Positions 17,587 through 24,429 of a stretch of 32,451 bases of DNA are shown here, in pieces. A program made the translations under genes and the position numbers. Under the pieces are notes generated by a model. The model saw nothing but the letters and a program-made list of their open reading frames with translations, was not told the origin of the DNA and did not search any database. Source of the DNA: Spirochaetaceae bacterium (lineage in GTDB: Bacteria; Spirochaetota; Spirochaetia; DSM-27196; SKKC01); the NCBI GenBank assembly GCA_007694005.1, contig RECN01000111.1, forward strand, positions 1-32,451, given 5' to 3'. Every line of letters starts with the position of its first letter. Position 1 is the first letter of the stretch.

Positions 17587-17873
17587 TCCCCGTGGGGGTG
17601 GTGCAGGACCCCGTCGACGATGTAGTCGTAGTGGTCTCCGTGGGGAACCATTTCGTGTCCGCAATCGTGGTGATCGCATGAACAGCTCACCGGTTTGCAG
17701 CGATCGGGGTTGGTGTCGCTGACCGCTATCGTATGCTCGTCGTAATGGCCCTCGTGGGGGTGGTGCAGGTGGCCGTTGTGCACGTAGTCGACGTGCCCCT
17801 CGTGTTCGATGCGGGTATGGCCGCAGTGCTCGCTGTGGACGTGATCGTGATCCTGGTGTACCGCGTGTTTCAT
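17547..17873 (-). CDS. Histidine-rich metal-binding protein
   Basis: The 108-residue product contains 26 histidines and 6 cysteines and no signal peptide or membrane helix. It holds two related segments: EGHVDYVHNGHLHHPHEGHY near the start, and [19 protein letters not shown] near the end. Between them is a Cys cluster (CKPVSCSCDHHDCGH). This composition indicates zinc or similar metal binding, as a store, buffer or chaperone. Short His-rich proteins of this style next to ArsR regulators are sometimes labelled zinc transporter permease, which the lack of membrane segments does not support. GGAGGT stands six bases before the ATG at 17873. It is divergent from the ArsR-type regulator, with the operator between them, so it is probably induced when zinc is high. 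Confidence 0.85.
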   Translation of the reverse strand: MKHAVHQDHDHVHSEHCGHTRIEHEGHVDYVHNGHLHHPHEGHYDEHTIAVSDTNPDRCKPVSCSCDHHDCGHEMVPHGDHYDYIVDGVLHHPHGDHCDDHGPVKVLS

Positions 17874-17903
17874 GACAGTACCTCCGTCTATGGTTTATAT
17901 CGT

Positions 17904-17929
17904 TACATATGAGCAACTGTTCATATGTA
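17904..17929. promoter_or_regulatory. 12-2-12 inverted repeat, SmtB/ArsR-type operator
   Basis: TACATATGAGCA at 17904-17915, a two-base spacer AC, and TGTTCATATGTA at 17918-17929 are inverted copies with one mismatch (G at 17913). Known zinc-responsive operators of the SmtB/ZiaR/CzrA group have the same 12-2-12 layout with a TGAACA...TGTTCA core. It lies between the divergent His-rich gene and the arsR-type gene, about 30 bases from the start of the former. Confidence 0.8.
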
Positions 17930-17946
17930 CATACGCGAATCCTAAC

Positions 17947-17988
17947 ACATATGAGGACATTGTCAAGACCGTTTCCCCCGGGTACCCT
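17947..17988 (+). promoter_or_regulatory. Second operator half-site and weak promoter for the ArsR-type gene
   Basis: ACATATGAGGA at 17947-17957 repeats the left half of the main operator with one change. Directly after it are TTGTCA at 17960-17965 (five of six in common with the -35 consensus) and TACCCT at 17983-17988, spaced by 17 bases. The ATG is at 17998, so the leader would be only about three bases. A repressor dimer pair on the two sites could block transcription both ways. Confidence 0.35.
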
Positions 17989-17997
17989 GTAAGAACC

Positions 17998-18312
17998 ATG
18001 AATGACAGCTCACCTGGCCAGACAGCCGTTTCAGCCGAGTCCGCGCAGGCCATAGCCGAACTCTTTCGGGCCTTAGGCGACCCGGGACGCATACGCATCA
18101 TCAGCGCGCTTGTCGACGGCAGAAAAAACGTCGGCGAGCTTGCCATCGCCTCCGAACTCAGCGAGTCGGCCGTCTCGCACCACCTTCGAGGGCTCCGCCT
18201 CATGCGCCTCGTCCGCACCGAAAAAGTCGGTCGACACGTTTACTACACCATGGACGACGACCACGTGTTCGAGATCTTCCGCTGCGGACTGGATCATGTG
18301 AAGCATAGTTAG
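17998..18312 (+). CDS. ArsR/SmtB-family metal-responsive repressor
   Basis: The 104-residue protein is a winged-helix ArsR regulator: LFRALGDPGRIRIISAL starts the helical core, the recognition helix is SESAVSHHLRGLRLM, and the wing contains RTEKVGRHVYYTM. The last helix carries Asp-x-His (DDH) and His-x-x-His (LDHVKH) in the positions of the alpha-5 zinc site of SmtB, which has Asp, His, His and Glu. There is no CVC motif in the recognition helix, so an arsenic or cadmium alpha-3 sensor is unlikely. The sequence therefore points to a zinc (possibly cobalt or nickel) sensor that leaves DNA when metal binds. It is followed 27 bases later by a flavodoxin and is divergent from the His-rich gene. 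Confidence 0.92.
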   Translation: MNDSSPGQTAVSAESAQAIAELFRALGDPGRIRIISALVDGRKNVGELAIASELSESAVSHHLRGLRLMRLVRTEKVGRHVYYTMDDDHVFEIFRCGLDHVKHS

Positions 18313-18339
18313 AGCTGCGGCCACATCAGGAGATGAACA

Positions 18340-18792
18340 ATGAACATAGGCATTGCCGTGTATTCGGAAACAGGAAACACCCGGGAGGTCGCCGAACGCA
18401 TCCGACGGGAGCTTGAAAACGCCGGTCATGAGGCAGAGCTTCTTGAAATCACAACCGCTGCGGGCAGGCGCGAGCTTGCAGAAATCCCTTCCGTTGAGCC
18501 CTACGACACGCTCTGTATAGGGGGACCGGTACATCATCTGACCGTTGCAAAGCCCGTGAAGCTCTTTCTTGAAGCAATACCTTCACTGCAGAATAAAAAG
18601 GTGGCCTTCTTCGTGACCCAGGGGCAGCCGCTGTCGGCGCTTGGAGGCAGTCAGGCAATGGCGTTTCTCAAACGTGCCATACACGAACACTCAGGCTCGC
18701 CGATTCGCGCGGGCATCGTCCACGTTTCCCGGAAATCGAAAGAGTCGGAAATCAGACGCGTCGTAGAGGCGGTCGTTGAGAGTGCGGGATAA
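18340..18792 (+). CDS. Flavodoxin-like protein
   Basis: AGGAG precedes the ATG, and the gene follows arsR by 27 bases, so one transcript is likely. The 150-residue product is a single flavodoxin domain. The phosphate-binding loop of FMN is YSETGNTREVAERI near residues 7-20. Further strands and loops are CIGGPVHHLTVAKPVKLFL and KVAFFVTQGQPLSALGG. Flavodoxins carry one or two electrons on FMN; domain relatives also include WrbA-like and multimeric flavodoxins and menaquinone-dependent IX oxidase. The length is close to short-chain flavodoxin. Its link to metal response is unclear; a role in redox stress that accompanies metal toxicity is a guess. Confidence 0.88.
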   Translation: MNIGIAVYSETGNTREVAERIRRELENAGHEAELLEITTAAGRRELAEIPSVEPYDTLCIGGPVHHLTVAKPVKLFLEAIPSLQNKKVAFFVTQGQPLSALGGSQAMAFLKRAIHEHSGSPIRAGIVHVSRKSKESEIRRVVEAVVESAG

Positions 18793-18886
18793 GCCGGTTA
18801 GGCGCCATCGGAACGGAGAATCTATAGATCGAACCGCTCCATCCGTCGGCAGCGTATCGCATTTCCTGTTACGGTCAGGCCTGTCT

Positions 18887-19718
18887 TCATCCGATCGATT
18901 CCAACCATTCCTCCAATGCCCTATTGAACAGCACCGGATCATCAAGATTCGCGATGTGACCGACACCGGGTAGGTCAATGAGCCTGGACGGAAGTCCCGT
19001 CTGTGCCTTCTGTTCGTTCATTGCGTTGATGTTCTTTTTAGGCACCATGTTGATGTCCCGATCATATTGACCCTTAAATATGCAGAAGGGGCATCGAAGC
19101 GTGCGGATTACCGGCAGATAATCGTACGACCCAGGGAATGTAGAGGAAACCGGGGATAGCTTGCTTCGCTTCGAGAAAAATCTGGTAGACCTGCTCCCGG
19201 GTGTGGGGCATTTTGCTGGTATATCTGGAAAGTGTTTTATACGTTTTCTCTGGATTCTTCGTGGCATTTCGCGAATCGAACCAGAGGGTGAATTTCTGAA
19301 GGAGTTTCGGGAACGACATTTTTCCGGGTGTTCCATAAATAGCCAGACTCCTGACTAAGTCCGGTCTCTGTCGTGCAATCTCTAATCCCATTACACCACC
19401 AGCCGAATTACCGACGATATGGACAGGAGCAGCGTCAAGGTGAGAAATGAGTTCAATGACATCGTGGGCCATAATATCTAATTTGAATGCTTCCAGGCCC
19501 TGGTCGGAGGGGATCGTGGATTCGCCGTGGCCTCGGAGCGAGGGCCCAATGATGCGGTATTTTCGGGCGAAGTGCTCTACCTGGGGTTGGAACTGGTTCA
19601 GGTTCGCTCCTGCTCCGTGGATGAAGACCAGGGTCTCGGCCGCGGGCTGTGGTGGTACGCCGGTGTCTGTATACGCGAGCGTGATATCGTTTAATTCCAG
19701 ATGTCTGGTTTCGTTCAT
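18887..19718 (-). pseudogene. Alpha/beta hydrolase broken by a one-base frameshift
   Basis: The frame starting at ATG 19718 (AGGAGAA upstream) encodes the N-terminal two thirds of an alpha/beta hydrolase: oxyanion region FIHGAGAN, LRGHGES, and nucleophile elbow GNSAGG with Ser105. It reads out of frame after IPGFLYIP near 19135. The last third continues in another frame as PGSYDYLPVIRT, then FKGQYDRD with the Asp of the triad and PGVGHIANLDD with the His, stopping at 18887. Removing one C from the CCC (GGG at 19134-19136 on the plus strand) joins the parts into a normal 276-residue hydrolase. This may be a true pseudogene or a sequencing error in a short homopolymer. The start overlaps the stop of the TetR gene (ATGA). 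Confidence 0.8.
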
Positions 19719-20338
19719 GTCAGTTCTCCTATTCCACGTATCATGAGATTTGTGAGTGTTTCTGCTTCTCTCTGAAGAGCTGTCGGGGTCTCGAGCACGG
19801 ACTCGGGACTTAGCAGGAGTTGACTCATTCGCTGCCCCAGTAGTGCCTGGAACACAAATACCATCCGGGTTGCTGAACAACGGGGCTTCAACGTACCGGC
19901 ATCGATGGCTTCTGAGAGCAGCTGTTTCACCGATGCGAGGACTTTCTGCTGCCACTGTAAAAGCTTGTGTGTGGTTTGATGCGCAAAGGCCGGTTTTTCC
20001 GTAAAGAGAATCTGGTAGAGGACAAAGTTATCTTTGAACCGCGTGAGGCTGGCAACCATGAGTTGCTGTATCCTGGCGTCTACCGAACCGGTCAGGCGTA
20101 TGTGTTCATCAAGATCAATACGCTGATCTATGAGGAAATAGAGAATATCATCCTTCGACTGAAAGTAGTCGTACAGGGTCGTTCTTCCGACACCGAGTCT
20201 CTTCGCGATCTTTTCCATCGTGACCGATGCATACCCGTTCTCGTGGAACAGGTCATTTGCAGCCTCAGCGATGTATCCATACCGGCCTTCCTGAGGCATA
20301 GAATGCAGCGGTACCGCCGCTTTTTTCTGGTTCGACAT
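19715..20338 (-). CDS. TetR-family transcriptional regulator
   Basis: The ATG at 20338 gives a 207-residue protein; the frame is open upstream, but those residues do not look like protein and a palindrome lies there. The N-terminal domain is typical TetR: IAEAANDLFHENGYASVT, then the helix-turn-helix IAKRLGVGRTTLYDYFQSK near residues 44-62. The C-terminal ligand domain is variable, as usual, and gives no clue to the effector. The stop overlaps the start of the hydrolase gene, so the regulator and hydrolase form a two-gene operon, a common arrangement in which the enzyme acts on the inducer or a related compound. No strong ribosome-binding site is visible; an internal ATG 13 codons later is possible. 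Confidence 0.88.
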   Translation of the reverse strand: MSNQKKAAVPLHSMPQEGRYGYIAEAANDLFHENGYASVTMEKIAKRLGVGRTTLYDYFQSKDDILYFLIDQRIDLDEHIRLTGSVDARIQQLMVASLTRFKDNFVLYQILFTEKPAFAHQTTHKLLQWQQKVLASVKQLLSEAIDAGTLKPRCSATRMVFVFQALLGQRMSQLLLSPESVLETPTALQREAETLTNLMIRGIGELT

Positions 20339-20356
20339 AACGTCGAAAACTTTTTC

Positions 20357-20369
20357 CGACACAGTGTCG
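20357..20369. promoter_or_regulatory. Perfect palindrome upstream of the TetR gene
   Basis: CGACAC-A-GTGTCG is a 6-1-6 perfect inverted repeat about 20 bases upstream of the TetR start codon. Two further GTGTCG half-sites in the same direction lie upstream, near 20400 and 20420. TetR proteins usually bind such palindromes in their own control region, so it is a candidate operator. Confidence 0.4.
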
Positions 20370-20438
20370 AACAACAAGATCGGAAAGTTGCCTCGCACGA
20401 CACTTTTGACTGACTCTCGACACGGGTAAGGAAAATTC

Positions 20439-20467
20439 TTGACAGCTCTGTCCCGGGCATTTAGGGT
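20439..20467 (+). promoter_or_regulatory. Promoter-like pair for the PEGA-repeat gene
   Basis: A perfect TTGACA at 20439-20444 and a weak TAGGGT at 20462-20467 are 17 bases apart. The start would be near 20474, giving a leader of about 27 bases with AGGGCG before the ATG at 20501. It lies in the divergent gap with the TetR gene, so co-regulation is possible. Confidence 0.35.
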
Positions 20468-20500
20468 GGAACGCGACCAACACAAAAAAAAGCAGGGCGT

Positions 20501-22960
20501 ATGAACCATCGTGAGAGTATGCGGCACGCGCTCACGAACCATCGTTATTCATTTCGTGTGCCGGTCTTCGTTTTCCTTCTCGTTCTCGTTTCGCACCAGG
20601 CATTCGCACAATCTGGCGTCGCTGCCTTCGTTATCGAACGACTCAGGGGTCCGATTGTCAATGCAGTTGATTCGACCATCGAAGTCGAAGATTCGGGACC
20701 CTTTGTGGATGCCGTTGTCGCATTCCTGCGCGACCGCGACGACGAAGCTGCGATTCATTTCGTTTCGGGTCTCATTGTGAACAGCATTGACTCCGAGGAG
20801 GATGTCGAAAACGTCCTGACAGCAATCGCCGGTGTGTCGAGTGTCAGTCAGATCGTGTTTGTCCTTGCTGGGCAGCGACAACTTGCTGCGCGGCTTGGTG
20901 CGTTTCAACAGGAGTTGTCACACGCTCCCGCGATAGAGCGGTGGAGAGAAGCTAAAGCTACCGGGGACGACGTGCAGATCGTCGACGGCGAGCTTGTCGT
21001 CGAAGAACAGGTAGCTGTCGAGGAACAGGAGGATGACCAGCCGGTTGTCGCTGTTACCGAAACCCCAACCTATGTACAGCGCAGAGACGACGAAGTCATG
21101 CCGCTTCTGAACGTCATTCACGGACGTCGGGGAGCCGAAGTCATCCTCGACGGTGAATCGGTGGGCCACTCGCTCTACGAAGAATATATGTTCGATGATC
21201 TTCCCGCAGGGCTTCGCGAGATTACTATTCGGGACAACGAGTACGAGTCGTCTCTGATGGTGTTCGTGAACCCCGGTCGCGAGACCGAGGCAAACTTCGA
21301 CGAGGTTGAGTTGCGCATGGAACGTGGGTACTTCACGCTTCAGGTGGAACCCGACGTGTCGGACCGTGCCGCTGAGACTATTTCCGTATACGTCGATGGG
21401 GTAAATCTCGGTGCCCCGCCGATAGAGGCAGACATACGAACCGGCACACGTCAGGTGGAGCTGCGAAGTGCATGGACCGAACGATACGCGATCGAGGTCA
21501 CCGGACAGATCGGTGATACGCAGACCCTCGCCCCGAATCTGGTTGAGTATGGGGCCATTCGGTTCGCAGACTCGATACCGGCAAGCACAATGGTGTCTTT
21601 CGATGACGCGAGCGATCTTGAAGAAGTCCGCTATGGAAGGAGAATGCTCAGACCGGGAACCTATCGCGTTCGTCTCGAAGATGATGCCGGGACATTCGAG
21701 CCGCTCACTGTTGAGGTGACTGTTGTACCGTTCGAGACGTCTCGTGTGGAACCCGACCTTTCGTTTCGACTCGGACAGCTCCGTGTTACGGAGCTCCCGC
21801 CTGCGACATCTGTCTATCTTGATGGTGAGCGCATTCATGAACCTGTTTCCATGGAATCCAGTCGTCTTGATGCTGTTGTCATTCCGGGGCTCGTTATTGG
21901 CGAGCGTGTCATCGCCCTGGATTCACCATTTACCGAAGATCCCTACGTGTTTCCTGTTACGTTGCGGGAGGGGCAGACGGTGGAGGTGTCTGCCGAAGCG
22001 GCTCGGCTTGAACTCAGTGGCATGGCTCCAGACGCCGAAATCCACCTGAATGGACACCGTGCCGAGTCGGTCTCCTTTGCAGCCGGCCCCGACAGCAGAG
22101 CGATATTCCTCCCGCCGGGAACCTATGAGTACGAGTTGCGGAGTGACCAGTACCCGGAGCCTCCGTCTGGGTCTGTTACGCTTGAACCGTCCGATCGACA
22201 TGCGGTTTCCTTTGACGATCAGCAGTTCGGGCAACTCCGGCTGGCGCTTGAGGTGGGCGACACCCTCGACCTCGGGCCAATCGAAGTCGAGCACTCGTCG
22301 GAGTTTGTGTACGAAATCGAATCCATGGATGGGGAGATCACTATCCGTTCGACCGTTGGTACGGTTGATAGCTCGATTGCGGCAACCGTCGCGCGATGGT
22401 TCGGCGGCGCCGAAGAAACTGAAGAAGGCGATGATGATGATCCTGGCGTTAGACAGCTTCGAACTTTTCTACCCCCGGGAACGTATACTGCGTCCCTCGG
22501 TCGTGAGGACGATACAGGTCCGCCATCGACCGTACAGTTCGAGATTGAGCCGTGGTCGACACATAGTGCACATCTCGTAGGCCAGGTGACATCTGAGCTC
22601 TTCATGGCTGAGCTTGGACTTGCTCTGGACGACGTCGGTGAGCAGCTCGCACCTGCCCGCAGGGCTCGCGTCGTGCGTAATGTAGCGTTTGGCACCTCGA
22701 TCGCGGCGGGCGTTTTTGGAGGCTATGCGATCTATCGGGCTACGTCGCTGCAGGACGAATACCATGACGCGGCTACGACGTCCAAGGCGGTGGAACTTCG
22801 CGGCAGGAGCGAGGCATGGGGGCTCACCGGATCGCTGAGTCTCGGCGGTGCGATCGGGTTCGCTACTGCGGGAACCATTTCCGCGTTCCTGAGCTCCCCC
22901 GACCCCGAGCTGCTTGCGACCGAACGCGCCCTTGAGACCCGAATCGAGGAGTTACGATGA
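20501..22960 (+). CDS. Secreted multi-PEGA-repeat protein with C-terminal two-helix membrane module
   Basis: The 819-residue product has a signal peptide ending AFA, cleaved near residue 36. Residues 37-195 form a helical and acidic region. From about 200 to 700 there are some five or six PEGA-like beta units, each with a 'xVxLDGxxx' strand and a 'LPxGxYxxxL' hairpin, as in AEVILDGESVGHS, SVYLDGERIHEP, ..LPPGTYEYEL and ..LPPGTYTASL. Near the C-terminus are two hydrophobic helices (about 727-746 and 775-796) joined by a soluble loop, then a charged tail. That end is clearly related to the end of the caspase-like protein at 26004. PEGA domains are extracytoplasmic and often bind surface polymers. 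The next gene overlaps by four bases. No enzyme motif is visible. Confidence 0.82.
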   Translation: MNHRESMRHALTNHRYSFRVPVFVFLLVLVSHQAFAQSGVAAFVIERLRGPIVNAVDSTIEVEDSGPFVDAVVAFLRDRDDEAAIHFVSGLIVNSIDSEEDVENVLTAIAGVSSVSQIVFVLAGQRQLAARLGAFQQELSHAPAIERWREAKATGDDVQIVDGELVVEEQVAVEEQEDDQPVVAVTETPTYVQRRDDEVMPLLNVIHGRRGAEVILDGESVGHSLYEEYMFDDLPAGLREITIRDNEYESSLMVFVNPGRETEANFDEVELRMERGYFTLQVEPDVSDRAAETISVYVDGVNLGAPPIEADIRTGTRQVELRSAWTERYAIEVTGQIGDTQTLAPNLVEYGAIRFADSIPASTMVSFDDASDLEEVRYGRRMLRPGTYRVRLEDDAGTFEPLTVEVTVVPFETSRVEPDLSFRLGQLRVTELPPATSVYLDGERIHEPVSMESSRLDAVVIPGLVIGERVIALDSPFTEDPYVFPVTLREGQTVEVSAEAARLELSGMAPDAEIHLNGHRAESVSFAAGPDSRAIFLPPGTYEYELRSDQYPEPPSGSVTLEPSDRHAVSFDDQQFGQLRLALEVGDTLDLGPIEVEHSSEFVYEIESMDGEITIRSTVGTVDSSIAATVARWFGGAEETEEGDDDDPGVRQLRTFLPPGTYTASLGREDDTGPPSTVQFEIEPWSTHSAHLVGQVTSELFMAELGLALDDVGEQLAPARRARVVRNVAFGTSIAAGVFGGYAIYRATSLQDEYHDAATTSKAVELRGRSEAWGLTGSLSLGGAIGFATAGTISAFLSSPDPELLATERALETRIEELR

Positions 22961-24174
22961 GACAGCGGTACACGGCAATTCTCGGATCATCGCTCGTGTG
23001 TGTGATGGTATTCGCGACCTGTACGAATCTCCTTCTCGACGAGTTTGACAACCCGGTCGATCCGGAGGCGGAGGCATATCAGGGCTACGACACCGTTGAC
23101 AGCATCGACGACATTCAACTTCACATAGAAGAAGGAGAAGATCTGGCGTGGCCGACCTTTGTCGTGAGCAGGGTAACCGGAGCCGACTCCTACGACGTTC
23201 AGATTGCAGAATCTGAGGATTTCGGACCGGAGTCGATTGTGTATGACGGGAGTGGTTACGCCACAAACCTTATGCGTCCAGCTTTCGATCCCGAGGATCC
23301 GGAAGTCGTAGCCGGAGAAACCTATTATTGGCGAGCTCGGGCAGTTGAAAGCGGAGCCGCTGGTTTGTGGACCGAGCCGCGGTCCTTCCAGCCGTACGGA
23401 GTCCTCGGTATGACCCCTGAGGACGGATCGTTTGTGAGTACCGAAAGACCTACCGTCAGCTGGGAACCGGTCGAGGATGTTACCGACTACGTAATCGTAT
23501 TCGGGGTGACTGAGGACGGGAGTTTCGCCGAAGACGATCTCGTTGGCAGTGTTGTTGACGGAGATCAAACGTCAGTAGTCCCTCCGGCCGATATCAATCC
23601 GGGGCAGACAGGAATCTGGATGATGGTAGCGATTGATGGTGACGACCACGGTCCGTGGAGCCCGATATACACAGTGTATCGGCCGGATATTGGCTCGACC
23701 GGACCGGCAGGCGGAGCGATTTTCTATATCGATGATGAGGATGCATTCGATTGGACTTTTCTAGAGGCTGCTCCTGAAGAGACCGAGTGGGCCTTTGAGT
23801 TTTGGGGAGGTATGGGAACTTTCGCGGGCGGGACGAGTACTGCGCTTGGAACCGGGGAGGACAATACGGCTGCTATTGTACAAGAATATGGTACCCATGA
23901 GCCACTATACGGAGATTCTGACTACGCTGCTCGGCTCGCACAGAATCTGGAGCATAACGGATACGATGACTGGTATTTACCGTCCCGAGAGGAGCTTAGG
24001 TTAATACGTGACAATCTTTACGCAGAGGGTATCGGAGGTTTTGGGGCGCCGAGATACTGGAGCTCATCGGAGTACGACGATGAACGCGCATGGACGCACT
24101 GGTTTGGAAATGACAGTCAGGACCCGAGTGATAAGTGGTTAAACACGAGCGTACGCGCGATTCGGTCGTTTTAG
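22957..24174 (+). CDS. FN3-like/DUF1566 lipoprotein
   Basis: Starts at an ATGA overlap with the PEGA gene. The 405-residue product has a signal sequence ending VFATC, a relaxed lipobox with Cys22. After the anchor comes the motif DNPVDPEAEAYQGYDTVD, shared with the lipoprotein at 28994. Residues about 60-145 and 150-240 look like two FN3-type beta domains (for example GETYYWRARAVESG). From about 248 the protein is a DUF1566 (Lcl C-terminal) domain: GPAGGAIFYID, DDWYLPSREELRLI, YWSSSEYDD and the closing VRAIRSF. DUF1566 is found on surface lectin-like or attachment proteins. The C-terminal 35 residues, in the usual place of sequence variation, may be diversified. A terminator-like sequence follows. 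Confidence 0.85.
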   Translation: MRQRYTAILGSSLVCVMVFATCTNLLLDEFDNPVDPEAEAYQGYDTVDSIDDIQLHIEEGEDLAWPTFVVSRVTGADSYDVQIAESEDFGPESIVYDGSGYATNLMRPAFDPEDPEVVAGETYYWRARAVESGAAGLWTEPRSFQPYGVLGMTPEDGSFVSTERPTVSWEPVEDVTDYVIVFGVTEDGSFAEDDLVGSVVDGDQTSVVPPADINPGQTGIWMMVAIDGDDHGPWSPIYTVYRPDIGSTGPAGGAIFYIDDEDAFDWTFLEAAPEETEWAFEFWGGMGTFAGGTSTALGTGEDNTAAIVQEYGTHEPLYGDSDYAARLAQNLEHNGYDDWYLPSREELRLIRDNLYAEGIGGFGAPRYWSSSEYDDERAWTHWFGNDSQDPSDKWLNTSVRAIRSF

Positions 24175-24203
24175 GACTCTAATAATCGATCTCCCCGGAA
24201 AAG

Positions 24204-24226
24204 CGAATCTATGCATCGGAGATTCG
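24204..24226 (+). other. Hairpin after the DUF1566 gene
   Basis: CGAATCT at 24204-24210 and AGATTCG at 24220-24226 are perfect inverted copies with a nine-base loop, extendable by a G-T and an A-T pair. No T-run follows. Together with the terminator-like hairpin 27 bases downstream it marks the end of the first cassette. Confidence 0.4.
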
Positions 24227-24252
24227 TTCCTCAGACGACGGCGACATAGTCG

Positions 24253-24278
24253 GCACAGCGAAGCATGTGCTTTTTTTT
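24253..24278 (+). terminator. Intrinsic terminator-like hairpin with T8
   Basis: GCACA at 24253-24257 pairs with TGTGC at 24266-24270 across an eight-base loop, and eight T residues follow at 24271-24278. The stem is short, so termination may be partial, but the uninterrupted T-run right after it is typical. It separates the PEGA/DUF1566 unit from the caspase unit. The rest of the gap to 24429 shows no clear promoter. Confidence 0.5.
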
Positions 24279-24429
24279 CTCAGCCAGCCATTATGAGCGG
24301 AAAATTGTTGCCACAACGGCCGTGCGAATCTTGCGGAACAGAAAATCGCACAGTAGCCTGTACAGGGAATAACTCAAAAACGGTCCGAATTTTGAATCAT
24401 GATCGTGACGTGGGCCTCGGGGAGAGCGG

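Noticed and set aside
18820-18829. 10-base perfect palindrome ATCTATAGAT
   Set aside because: Too short and isolated between two 3' ends; expected by chance in a window of this size.
20918-21838. Minus-strand open frame of 306 codons
   Set aside because: Antisense to the PEGA-repeat gene; composition is rich in His, Arg and Cys, as in shadow frames.
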